From contig NC_057794.1 of NCBI RefSeq assembly GCF_018294505.1, forward strand, positions 190,023,114 to 190,087,113: a stretch of 64,000 nt of DNA, read 5' to 3'. Under the pieces are notes generated by a model that searched no databases, was not told where the DNA came from, and saw only the letters and a program-made list of their open reading frames with translations. Shown piece by piece: positions 44,613 through 55,431 of the stretch. The stretch's first letter is position 1. Every line of letters begins with the position of its first letter. This DNA is from Triticum aestivum. Its lineage: Eukaryota > Streptophyta > Magnoliopsida > Poales > Poaceae. The translations under genes and the position numbers were made by a program.

Positions 44613-45899
44613 TCAACCAGTTGCATCTCTGTTGTTTAGAATTTCCGATAATGGTGCGTCGCTGACGACTGTAATGGAGTGATCAGAGAAATAATGAGCA
44701 ACCTTCTTCATGGTCATGTAAATCCCATAAACAAGCTTCTGATAATGTGGATATCTTTGCTTGGATGGAGTTAAAACTTCAGAAACATTGTATACTGGGC
44801 GCTGAACTTTATAAGCTTTTCCTTCTTCTTCTCGCTCAACCGTGAGTACTGTACTGACAACTTGTCCAGTGGCTGCAATGTAAAGCAGTAAAGGCTCTTT
44901 GCTGATTGGGGCAGCGAGCACTGCCTGGGTGGAAAGCAGGGTTTTGAGATCTGCAAACGCTGCATCAGCTTCAGGAGTCCACTCGAACTTGTCAGATTTC
45001 TTCATCAGTGGGTAAAGAGGCAATGCCTTTTCACCGACGCAAGAAATGAATTGACTCAAGGCAGCCAAACAACCAGTAAGCTTCTGGACATCATGCACGC
45101 GCACAGGGCGCTTCATCTGGAGTATGGCACCAACTTTCTCTGGGTTCACGTCGATCCCTTTTTCGGAAACGAGGAAGCCGAGTAACTTTCCGCCAGGAAC
45201 TCCGAAAGTACACTTTGATGGGTTAAGCTTGATATCATACCTTCTCAAGTTGGCAAAGGTTTCAGCAAGGTCAGTCAGCAGGTCAGAACCTTTACGCGAC
45301 TTGACCACAATGTCGTCCATGTATGCTTCCACATTCTGACTGATTTGAGTGAGCAGACACTTCTGAATCATTCTCATGAATGTGGCCCCAGCGTACTTGA
45401 GACCGAATGGCGTGGTGACATAACAAAAGCACCCGAATGGAGTGATGAAAGCTATTTTTATCTCATCGGGTCCATACATTCGGATCTGATGGTACCCGGA
45501 ATAGGCGTCTAGGAATGACAAATGCTCCCACCCCGCAGTCGAATCGACAATTTGGTCGATGCGAGGGAGAGGAAAATGATCTTTCAGGCAGGCCCGATTG
45601 ATATGCTTGAAGTCAATGCACATGCGGAGTGAGTCATCCTTCTTGGGGACCATGACAACATTGGCGAGCCACTCGGAGTAGTAAATCTCGCGGATGAACT
45701 CAGCTGCCAGGAGCTGAGCTACTTCCTCGCCAATTTCTTTTCTCTTCTGTATGGCGGACCGTCGAAGATGTTCTTTGACTGGTTTTACTTTCGGGTCAAC
45801 TCCCAAACGATGCTCAGCCACTCCCCTGGGTACACCTGGCATGTCAGAAGGTTTCCATGCAAAGATGTTCCAGTTCTCACGGAGGAACTGGATGAGCAC
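44613..45899 (-). pseudogene. pol: Reverse transcriptase and first RNase H of the outer Tat element
   Basis: A 428-residue open stretch with no internal stop: DMPGVPRGVAEHRL, LRMCIDFKHINRACL, FLDAYSGYHQIRM, TPFGLKYAGATF and YMDD at 45312-45323. The first RNase H follows (PLLLYIAATGQVVSTVL, VQRPVYNVSEVL). As in the inner element, the expected TDAS motif is YIAATG, so the catalytic Asp is absent. This is the best-kept reading frame of the outer element. Confidence 0.9.
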
Positions 45900-46136
45900 T
45901 TCTTCCTATTTGTTGTCGAGTGAAGTTGAAATATGAGTAGGAGCAGCATTAGGATCGGTCGGGTGAATATGAACCGGCTTGGTTTCACCGGACGACTGAA
46001 ATGCAGAATCAGTGGCAGACTTCTTGGAGCGCAGCAAATCACTCGGATCTGCATTCTTCTGGTATTCTTGCATTTCGACTGCTGCCATTTGTGCATCGGC
46101 AATTTTTGAGCCCTTCTGGAAGCACTCTTCTGCTTT

Positions 46137-46494
46137 CTACCGATTGCCAGTGATAGTGATCACTCCTTTGGGACCAGGCATTTTCAATTTGAGGTACACG
46201 TAACATGGTCGAGCCATGAAACGTGCATAGGCAGGCCTACCCAGAATGGCATGATAATCACTCTTGAAATCCACTACTTCAAATGTCAACTTTTCTTTGC
46301 GGTAATTCTTGGAATCACCGAAAACCACATCAAGGGCGATCTGGCCGAGTGATTTGGCCTTCTTGCCGGGTATAATGCCATGGAAACTCATATTACTTTC
46401 ACTGAGCTTGGACATCGGAATCCCCATTCCCTTCAAGGTTTCAGCATAAAAGGATATTCAGGCCGCTACCACCATCCATCAGCACTTTAGTCAG
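46137..46494 (-). pseudogene. pro: Protease region of the outer Tat element
   Basis: KVLMDGGSGLNIL (about 46455-46490) is the active-site block, followed by SFHGIIPGKKAKSLGQ and YHAILGRPAYARFMA. A TGA at 46495-46497 (CGA Arg before LTKVLMDGG) and an extra T just after NIL break the frame. Homologous to 15031-15849. Confidence 0.82.
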
Positions 46495-48879
46495 TCAAGT
46501 GCCTTCAACAACTGGGTCGACCACCAACGCTTGCCTCCCAGGGGTGGCTATACGTGTTGGATGGTCGGACTGGTCGAATGTGATGGCAGTATGGGACCAC
46601 TTCAAATAACTTGGTGTTGCCGGAGCAACCATGTTCACTTCTCTGTTGATAACTTTCAAATGACTTTTGCTCTCAACATCAGCAAAAATCATCAGACTGG
46701 AGTTGACATTAGGAAAACCGTCATCATCCTCTTCCTTGTCCTCATCCTTGCCTGACTCCCTTTCCTTCTCCTTGGGTTGCTTCTCTCGGAATTGCTGGAT
46801 CAAGAGTCGACACTGCCGAGTGGTGTGCTTGGGATAAATCAAATTACCCTCTTCATCTTACTTGGTGTGAATGTGACATGGCAAATCCAACACATCATTT
46901 CCGTCTTGATCTTTCACTTTCTTAGGATTCCAGGGGCCCTTGGGCTTCCCTTTGAACTTTCCTTGAGCCACAGCTAAGGCCTCACCAGGAGCAACTGGTT
47001 TGGCCTTACGCTTCTGTTTCCGATTGGAAGAACCTCCACCGGTGTCCTGGGCGACTGTTTTGTGCTTGCCACTCCAGAGTCGGTCTTCCTCTTTGCCATT
47101 AGCGTATTTGGTGGCGATCTCCATCATCCGAGTCAGAGTCATATCTCCTGTCCGACCGAATTTCAGATTCAACTCCCGATACTTAATCCTTCCTTGAAGG
47201 CACAGATTGCTTGGTGATCTGATACATTCTCCACTGTATGGTGTAACGTGATCCATCTCTAGATATAGTCTCTCAAGGTTTCATTCGGTTTCGGTACACG
47301 ACATTGCAATTCTGTCAACCCTGCTGGTTGCTTGCAAGTACCCTCAAAAGTCCTAACAAACACTCTAGCGAGTTCCTCCCAACTGTATATGCTACCAGGC
47401 GCCAACTGGTTCAGCCATGCCCTGGCCCAGCCTTCCAACTTGAGAGGGAGGTGATTCATTGCCACTTTATCATTGCCACCACCAATTTGCACAGCCACTC
47501 GGTAATCTTCAAGCCAAGTGTCAGGCTTAGACTCACCGTTGAACTTGCTGAGTCCAGTCACCAACATGAAGTTGGGAGGAATCACTGCGGCCCTGATGGC
47601 TCTGCTGAAACACTCGCACCGGAGATGTGCATTCTGCTGCCAGTCGGATAATCTCTGTCATGACCTTCTCTATGCGCTCTGTTCCTGTCGACCAGACCTT
47701 GAACGAGAATAGATCTCGCATCAAAGCCTAGCTCCCTTGGGCCGACTGGTACTCTTCGCTCGCCGCTGTGGGGGCGTCTGTCATCCTGCCGCCAAGGCAC
47801 ATATGACCTACTCCTCGGAGGAGGCGTGAGCACTCGACGCCGGCCATCATGGTCGAATCAGTGATCATACTGCTCGCGGTTTCTGTACTGATCCTGCCAG
47901 TGCCCACGTCCTTCACGCCGTGGAGGCGATCTTGGGCTATGAGCCGACTGGACTGTGTCTGCCACCATAGACCTGCTATGAATCCTATTCCGCGACTGAG
48001 ATACTGATGTATCATGTTCTCTAGCTGCTCGAAGCAAGGCCCGGATCTGCATCAAGCCCATGCCTGCCTCCGACTGGGAAGGCTGGATTGACTCTGCTAT
48101 TCAAGCTGCAGCTATGAGATTTTGGATCGGAGTGCGGTATACCTGAGTTTGAGGCGGAAAAAGCTGTCGTCCACTAGATTCAGGGATCCGCTATTGAGCA
48201 CGCTCGTCGAGTGCATGCTGCAGGTTCTCCAATCGAGTACGCTTAGCCAAGTTGGCCAGGCGCGCTTCTTCCAAGGCCCGGGCTTCGGGGGTTTCTCCAA
48301 TGATAGGAGCGTGAAGTGCATCCATGTTGCGCCGGCGAATCTCTTCCCTCTGCTACGAATAAAGGGGCTCGAGGCGGTACTCCTCGTGGACGTGCGACAG
48401 ATCGCCGCCACCATCGCCACCGTCGTTGCGGGGGAAGCCATGAGGACTAGGTGGTCCGTCAACCATCAAGACTTCTGCCGGGGGATCGCTGTTGTTGCAT
48501 TCGGATGCGTCCTCGACGGAGCCAGTCGATAGGTCGAACATGCCATAGAGAGTTTCGTCGGGCTCGATTGCCGTGACGTGTGAGGTGGCCGACTGGCGGG
48601 CCACCGCGTGTCTCACCCACCACTAGAGCCGTGACCAATCGAAACGCTTGTGTCGGCGAGTGGCGGGGGATGAGGACACCATAGGAACCGCCCGATACCG
48701 AGTCGAGATTGCCGGAGAAGGACGTCACGGGCGCACGCGCGAAAGTGTGTCACCCCGCGGACGGGGAGTGCATCGACATCGAGTGGAGCTTCTAGGAGCT
48801 AGGCGGAATCGTCGGCGACGAACACAAGCGCGCCGAGACGGATCTCGTGGCCCTTAACCAGTCCGCCAGCGGAAACCAT
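46495..48879 (-). pseudogene. gag: gag of the outer Tat element
   Basis: Likely start at 48879 (MVSAGGLVKGHE). The N-terminal part (48880-47590) is badly broken. The gag domain is clear at 47259-47585 (PDTWLEDYRVAV, AWLNQLAPGS, FVRTFEGTCKQP), continues at 46858-47256 with a Lys-rich stretch (RKQKRKAKP), and ends in a Tat-type C..H...HTT..C knuckle (CHIHTK...HTTRQC) bridging 46842/46858. The segment 46495-46842 links it to protease. Breaks lie near 47257, 46855 and throughout the first 1.2 kb. Confidence 0.8.
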
Positions 48880-48937
48880 GATGATAAGAATCGGAAAACT
48901 TGCAACTCCACCAGAAAGTCGCTAAGACACCTGCCCC

Positions 48938-48952
48938 AAGGTGGGCGCCAAC
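48938..48952 (-). promoter_or_regulatory. Primer-binding site of the outer Tat element
   Basis: The minus strand reads GTTGGCGCCCACCTT directly inside the 5' LTR. Shares TTGGCGCCCACC with the inner Tat element. Confidence 0.7.
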
Positions 48953-49503
48953 TGTCGTGGATGTAAGACTGACAGTAGAATGGGGGTAGGTATGAGGAGG
49001 CAAGATCCTAGTTATGGTGAAGTTGTACACACGAGTTTTACGAGTTCGGGCCCTTCGTGGAGGAAGTAACAGCCCTACGTCTCGGTGCCCTCAGGCGGTC
49101 GACTGGATTATGTATGTGTGTGTTTACAGGGGGTGCGAACCCTTGTGCCAGTGGAGGGGGTGGCTTATATAGAGTGCGCCAGGACCCCAGCCAGCCCATG
49201 TTACAAAGGGTTTAAAGTACATTAAGAAGGAGGCGTTACTGGTAACGCTAGTAATTAAGTGACATAAATGCCTATTAAGTCTATGAAGTAAACGTCCGAC
49301 CGTTGCCGTGCAGAGTGACTTTAGGTCTGCTGTCCGTCGAGTGATAACCGTTGCGGTCGAGTGACCTTGAATCTTCTGAGTGGAACGACTTGTAGTTGAG
49401 TGGATGATGTTATCCCTTGAATGCTTCTGGTTTTAAGATGGCGTCCTAGGGAAGGGTGTCTAGGTCAGGCCTATGACCCTACCCTAGGTACATAGCTTCA
49501 TCA
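48953..49503 (-). repeat. 5' LTR (551 bp) of the outer Tat element
   Basis: Minus strand starts TGATGAAGCTATGTACC and ends ATCCACGACA. TATATAAG on the minus strand at 49164-49171 is a likely TATA box. Its 3' partner is not in the window. The outer flank TTGGG (49504-49508) is the candidate target duplication. Confidence 0.8.
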
Positions 49504-49639
49504 TTGGGCTCTAACTGAACCCGAGCGATTGCATTGCAGGCTACGTGTTACTGAACCCAAGCGATCGATCGATCCCTTGCTGTTAACTGAACCCGAGTGT
49601 GCTTCCTTCGCTACTGCTGCTAACTGAAGCCGATCGTTG

Positions 49640-50400
49640 CTGCCTCTGGATGAATAGTGAGCGTTGTTGAGGGGGTTTGGATGAACAAGACCCCGTGGTA
49701 GTAGAGGCCGTTATCGCTGGATGAATAGTACCCCGATCGATCAAGCCGGTGGATGAACAAGACCCCTTGGAGGGCTAGATGAATAGGACCCCGTGGAAGG
49801 GTGGATGAACAGGATCTCGTGGAGGGCTGGATGAACAGGACCCCATGGAGGGCTGGTTGAATAGTAGCCGGTGGAGGGCTGGATGAACAGTAGCCCGTGG
49901 AGGGTGGTTGAACAGGATCCCGTGGAGAGGGCTGGTTGAACAGTAGCGGGTGGAGGAGAGCGCGGTGGAGGCTGGATGAACAGGAGCCCGTGGATGAACA
50001 GTCGCAGGTGGAGGCTGGAGGAGGTCGACGGTGGATTAATAGTAGCCCGTGGAGGCTAGAGGAGGTCGACGATGAAGATGAACAATATCCCGTGGAGTCC
50101 CGTTTTGCGGTACGCCACACCCCTCCTGATGAACAGGACCCCCGTTTCGACCGTAGCGCTCCAACACAAGTCTATTTCCTCCGTTTTGCGGTATGCCACA
50201 CCCCTCCCGATCAACAGGACCCTGTTTCCACCGTAGGAGGTCCGTTTCCTCTGTTTTGCGGTACGCCAGACCCCTCCCGATGAACAGGCTCCCGTTTCCA
50301 TCGTGGCCAGTCGAACACAAGGCCGTTTCCTCCATTCTGCGGTACGCCATGCCTCATTTCCATCGCATGATCTGTCCAACCCAGTTGGCTCCCGATGAAC
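49640..50400 (+). repeat. Irregular minisatellite with a GATGAACAGGACCCC core
   Basis: At 49640-50060 units of about 25-45 bp read GG(C)TGGATGAACAG(G/T)A(C/G)CCCGTGGAGG, at least twelve times with variation. At 50095-50400 the same GATGAACAGG core is embedded in longer units of roughly 80 bp containing TTTTGCGGTACGCCACACCC and CGTTTCC(A/T)CCGT, four times. Confidence 0.75.
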
Positions 50401-50706
50401 ACGACAACGACGCAGTTTCCCGTTCCGACCCAGTCATGTATACGAGCCTTGGACGTACATATGCGCGAGTAGGCGTTCGAGACCTCGCCCGTATGTACGT
50501 ATGTGGTCGTATTTTCTTTCTTGCACCCTGGCCGCTGTACGTATGTGTACATGCTACATGCGCGCCTCTACTGCGACACGTGCCCTTCTTTGCATGGCCA
50601 TGGTTCATTGCTGCAGCCTGCAGATAGACCAATCGTATGTACGTGCATGTTCGCGACCAGAATGACAACGCTACGTACGCTTCGACCAGGTGTGTCCCGA
50701 CTATCA

Positions 50707-51589
50707 GGCACTTCCTTGCATGCGAAGATGTAGCTGGTGGGTCCCAGCAGTCAGGGGGGAAATGTTTTTTTTCGTGAAATACGGTGGCCCGTCCGGTGGG
50801 TCCCTGCTGTCAGGTGGAGGAATCATTATTTTGCGCGTAATAAGGAGGCACTTCCTTGCTGCGGCCGTGGACCCAGCTGTCAGCCTCTCCACGTACAGTA
50901 CTCTTCTGATGGAAGTCGTTCCTTGACCACGTTGACCACGCCGCACCGAGACCACCAGGGCGGTGGATGACGGTGAGGCCTAGGAAGGGAATGACGCGGA
51001 GCCGGGGAAGACATGGCAGTGGAAGCCGACACGGAGAGGAGTACGAGGGTTCACGGGTTCGGCTGCGGTGTGAGGCTGCCGTCGCCGTAGGGCCTGGCTA
51101 GCAGTGGGAGTAGTAGGGGGTGTTGAGGCCTCCGCGGCACCACAGTCGGCCATGGGAGGCAGGAGCAGGCGGCACGACCGGCGCTGCTCTGGGCGGCTGG
51201 AGCAAGAAGACCAGAGGTTGAAGAAGCACTACGGCCGTTGGATGGACATCGTATGGTCACTAGAGCTAGAATCGTTCATATTGACTAAGTTGACAAAGCC
51301 CTCCATCCCCGTCAACTTAGTAGGCCCACAAGTCAGCCTCCCACTATGCTCGGTCCCAGCTAGCAGGGGGCGTATTCATTTTTTTTGTGCGCAATAAGGA
51401 GGCACTTCCATGCGTGCGAAGATATAGCTGGTGGGTCCGAGGTGTCAGTGGGGGGAACGTATTTTTCGTAAAATATAGAGGCCCTTCCAGTGGGTCCTAG
51501 ATGTCAGGTGGAGGAATCATTATTTTGCGCGTAATAAGGAGGCATTTCCTTGTGTGTGGTTGTGGACCCAGCTGTCAGCCTCTCCACGT
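50707..51589 (+). repeat. Duplicated block of about 190 bp
   Basis: 50707-50894 and 51401-51589 both run from GGCACTTCC through GTGGGTCC, CAGGTGGAGGAATCATTATT and GCGCGTAATAAGGAGGCA to CAGCCTCTCCACGT. A partial third copy (GTGCGCAATAAGGAGGCAC) precedes the second at about 51386-51405. Confidence 0.75.
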
Positions 51590-51595
51590 GTAGTC

Positions 51596-51633
51596 TGCTA
51601 CCTCTTGAGCACTGCGTTGGTTTTCCCATGAAG
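51596..51633 (-). repeat. Left fragment of a Sabrina/WHAM-type LTR
   Basis: TGCTACCTCTTGAGCACTGC and the following bases up to CCCATGAAG form the outer end of the LTR that resumes at 60124. The two parts are separated by the Angela-type insertion. Confidence 0.75.
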
Positions 51634-53371
51634 TGAAGGAAATATGCACTAGAGGCAATAATAAAGTTATTATTTATTTCCTTATATCATGATAAATGTT
51701 TATTATTCATGCTAGAATTGTATTAACCGGGAACATAATACATGTGTGAATACATAGACAAACAGAGTGTCACTAGTATGCCTCTACTTGACTAGCTCGT
51801 TAATCAAAGATGGTTATGTTTCCTAACCATGGACAAAGAGTTGTTATTTGATTAACGGGATCACATCATTAGGTGAATGATCTGATTGACATGACCCATT
51901 CCATTAGCTTAGCACCCGATCGTTTAGTATGTTGATATTGCTTTCTTCATGAATTATACATGTTCCTATGACTATGAGATTATGCAACTCCCGTTTGCCG
52001 GAAGAACACTTTGTGTGCTACCAAACGTCACAACGTAACTGGGTGATTATAAAGGTTCTCTACAGGTGTCTCCAAAGGTACATGTTGGGTTGGCGTATTT
52101 CGAGATTAGGATTTTTCACTCCGATTGTCGGAGAGGTATCTCTGGGCCCTCTCGGTAATGCACATCACATAAGCCTTGCAAGCATTGCAACTAATGAGTT
52201 AGTTGTGAGATGATGTATTACGGAACGAGTAAAGAGACTTGCCGGTAACGAGATTGAACTAGGTATTGAGATACCGACGATCGAATCTCGGGCAAGTAAC
52301 ATACCGATGACAAAGGGAACAACGTATGTTATTATGCGGTCTGACCGATAAAGATCTTCATAGAATATGTGGGAGCCAATATGAGCATCCAGGTTCCGCT
52401 ATTGGTTATTGACCGGAGACATGTCTCGATCATGTCTACATTGTTCTCAAACCCGTAGGGTCCGCACGCTTAAGGTTTCGATGATAGTTATATTATGAGT
52501 TTATGAGTTTTGATGTACTGAAGTTGGTTTGGAGTCTCGGATATGATCGCGGACATAATGAGGAGTCTCGAAATGGTCGAGACATAAAGATTGATATATT
52601 GGACGGCTATATTCGGACAACGGAAGTGTTCCGGGGAAATTTCAGATAAAACCGGAGTACTGGGGGTTACCAGAACCCCCGGGGGGGTAATGGGCCTCAT
52701 GGGCCTAAAGTGGAGAAGAGGAGGGGCTGCCAGGGCAGGCCGCGCGCCCCCTCTCCCCCTAGTCCGAATTGGACAAGGAGGGAGGGGCGGCGCCCCCCTT
52801 TCCTTCCTCTCCTCTCTCCCTTCCTTCCCCCTCTCCTACTTGGACAAGGAAAGGGAGGGGAGTCCTACTCCCGGTAGGACTAGGACTCCTCCTGCACGCC
52901 TCCTACTAGGGCCGGACGAACCCCCCCTTGGCTCCTTTATATACGGAGGCAGGGGCACCCCTAGACACACAAGTTGATCCACGTGATCATTTTCTTAGCC
53001 GTGTGCGGTGCCCCCTTCCACCATAATCCTCAATAATATTGTAGCGGTGCTTAGGCGAAGCCCTGCGATGGTAGAACATCAAGATCGTCACTACGCCGTC
53101 GTGCTGACGGAACTCTTCCCCGACACTTTGCTGGATCGGAGTCCGGGGATCGTCATCGAGCTGAACGTGTGCTAAAACTCGGAGGTGCCGTAGTTTAGGT
53201 GCTTGATCGGTCAGGCCGTGAAGACGTACGACTACATCAACCGCGTTGTCATAACGCTTCCGCTATCGGTCTACGAGGGTACGTAGACAACACTCTCCCC
53301 TCTTGTTGCTATGCATCACCATGATCTTGCGTGTGCGTAGGAAAATTTTGAAATTACTATGTTCCCCAACA
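51634..53371 (+). repeat. 5' LTR of the Angela-type element
   Basis: Starts TGAAGGAAATATGC (family: TGTTGGAAATATGC) and ends GTTCCCCAACA. TATATA at 52938-52943 follows a C-rich stretch. It keeps a segment of about 98 bp (from about 52591) that is missing from the 3' LTR. Confidence 0.92.
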
Positions 53372-53372
53372 G

Positions 53373-53385
53373 TGGTATCAGAGCC
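53373..53385 (+). promoter_or_regulatory. Primer-binding site of the Angela-type element
   Basis: TGGTATCAGAGCC one base after the LTR, as in BARE1-type elements. Confidence 0.9.
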
Positions 53386-54615
53386 TAGGTTTTATGTGTT
53401 GATGTTATATGCACGAGTAGAACACAAGTGAGTTGTGGGCGATATAAGTCATACTGCTTACCAGCATGTCATACTTTGGTTCGGCGGTATTGTTGGATGA
53501 AGCGTCCCGGACCGACATTACGCGTACGCTTACGCGAGACTGGTTCTACCGACGTGCTTTGCACACAGGTGGCTGGCGGGTGTCAGTTTCACCAACTTTA
53601 GTTGAACCGAGTGTGGCTACGCCCGGTCCTTGCGAAGGTTAAAAAAACACCAACTTGACAAACTATCGTTGTGGTTTTTGATGCGTAGGTAAGATTGGTT
53701 TTTGCTAAGCCCATAGCAACCACGTAAAACTTGCAACAAACAAAGTAGAGGACGTCTAACTTGTTTTTGCAGGGCATGTTGTGATGTGATATGGTCAAGG
53801 CATGATGCTAAATTTTATTGTATGAGATGATCATGTTTTGTAACCAAGTTATCGGCAACTGACAGGAGCCATATGGTTGTCGCTTTATTGTATGCAATGA
53901 AATCGCCTTGTAATGCTTTACTTTATCACTAAGCGGTAGCGATAGTCGTACAAGCATAAGATTGGCGAGACGACAATGATGCTATGATGGAGATCAAGGT
54001 GTCGCGCCAGTGACGATGGTGATCATGACGGTGCTTCGGAGATGGAGATCACAAGCACAAGATGATGATGGCAATATCATATCACTTATATTGATTGCAT
54101 GTGATGTTTATCTTTTATGCATCTTATCTTGCTTTGATTGACGGTAGCATTATAAGATGATCTCTCACTAAATTTCAAGATAAAAAGTGTTCTCCCTGAG
54201 TATGCACCGTTGCCAAAGTTCGTCGTGCCCAGACACCACGTGATGATCGGGTGTGATAAGCTCTACGTCCATCTACAATGGGTGCAAGCCAGTTTTGCAC
54301 ACGCAGAATACTCAGGTTAAACTTGACGAGCCTAGCATATGCAGATGTGGCCTCGGAACACTAAGACCGAAAGGTCGAGCGTGAATCATATAGTAGATAT
54401 GATCAACATAGCGATGTTCACCATTGAAAACTACTCCATTTCACGTGATGATCGGTTATGGTTTAGTTGATTTGGATCACGTAATCACTTAGAAGATTAG
54501 AGGGATGTCTTTCTAAGTGGGAGTTATTAAGTAATATGATTAATTGAACTTAAACTTATCATGAACTTAGTCCTGGTAGTATTTTGCAATTTATGTTGTA
54601 AATCAATAGCTCGCG
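53386..54615 (+). other. Untranslated leader of the Angela-type element
   Basis: About 1.2 kb without a supported reading frame. Long leaders before gag are normal in BARE1-type elements and can hold dimerisation and packaging signals, but I could not identify any by eye. Confidence 0.6.
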
Positions 54616-55431
54616 TTGTTGCTTCCGTGTGTTTATTTTGATATGTTCCTAGAGAAAATTGTGTTGAAAGATGTTAGTAGCAAAGATGCGGATTGGATTC
54701 GTGATCTGAGGTTTATCCTCATTGCTGCACAGAAGAATTATGTCCTTGATGCACTGCTAGGTGACAGACCTATTGCAGGAGCAGATGCAGACGTTATGAA
54801 CGTTTGGCTAGCTCAATATGATGACTACTTGATAGTTTAGCGCACCATGCTGAATGGCTTAGAATCGGGACTTCAAAGACGTTTTGAACATCATGGACCA
54901 TATGAGATGTTCCAGGAGTTAAAGTTAATATTTCAAGCAAATACCCGAGTTGAGAGATATGAAGTCTCCAACAAGTTCTATAGCTAAAAGATGGAGGAGA
55001 ATCGCTCAACTAGTGAGCATGTGCTTAGATTGTCTGGTACTACAATCGCTTGAATCAAGTGGGAGTTAATCTTCCAGATAAGATAGTGATTGATAGAATT
55101 CTCTAGTCACCATCACCAAGTTACTAGAACTTCCTGATAAACTATAGTATGCAAGGGATGACGAAAACGAATCCCGAGCTTTTCATGATGATGAAATCGA
55201 TGAAGGTAGAAATCAAGAAAGAGCATCAAGTGTTGATGGTTGACATGATCACTAGTTTCAAGAAAAGGGCAAAGGGAAAAGGGGAACTTCAAGAAAAACA
55301 GCAAGCAAGTTGCTGCTCAAGTGAAGAAGCCCAAGTCTGGTCCTAAGCCTGAGACTAAGTGCTTCTACTGCAAAGGGACTGGTCACTGGAACCGGAACTA
55401 CCCCAAGTGATTGGCAGATAAGAAGGATGGC
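54616..55431 (+). pseudogene. gag: gag of the Angela-type element
   Basis: The capsid start is readable (DWIRDLRFILIAAQKNYVLD, 54690-54750). A stop at 54838-54840 follows, and the rest runs in changing frames. The knuckle near 55355-55410 reads CFYCKGTGHWNRNYPK: the last Cys of CX2CX4HX4C is Tyr, so zinc binding would be lost. Confidence 0.8.

Larger units (their letters stand above)
9096..49503 (-). mobile_element. Large Tat-lineage Ty3/Gypsy element hosting nested insertions
   Basis: This is a minus-strand element in three visible pieces: 9096-11639, 25577-27985 and 42585-49503. In its own sense the order is 5' LTR (48953-49503), primer site, gag, protease, RT, two RNase H domains, integrase (ending about 42694), a 73-bp tandem array (26757-27980), then an opposite-strand accessory gene (26428 back to 9096). 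Its 3' LTR is not in the window and should lie left of base 1, beyond the two insertions at 1-9095. The pieces are joined by perfect target duplications around the two inner elements (AATGA, TTTAG). The pol sequence, the second RNase H and the antisense gene place it in the Tat lineage. Confidence 0.85.
49504..51595. other. Unassigned repeat-rich DNA between two retrotransposons
   Basis: About 2.1 kb with no protein similarity I could support. It begins with four degenerate AACTGAACCCGAGCG-type repeats (49510-49630). Then come an irregular minisatellite (49640-50060), a second repeat type (50095-50400), a stretch rich in TACGTA/ACGTAC/GCATGC palindromes (50440-50700), and a block of about 190 bp present twice (50707-50894 and 51401-51589). 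It is the oldest visible layer, because both the outer Tat element and the Sabrina/WHAM-type LTR abut it. It may be part of a CACTA-type or other DNA transposon; I cannot tell. Confidence 0.5.

Noticed and set aside
51968..52213. Identical 81-codon frames in both Angela-type LTRs (second at 58818-59063)
   Set aside because: Same LTR sequence twice; no protein similarity, and the LTR explains the conservation.
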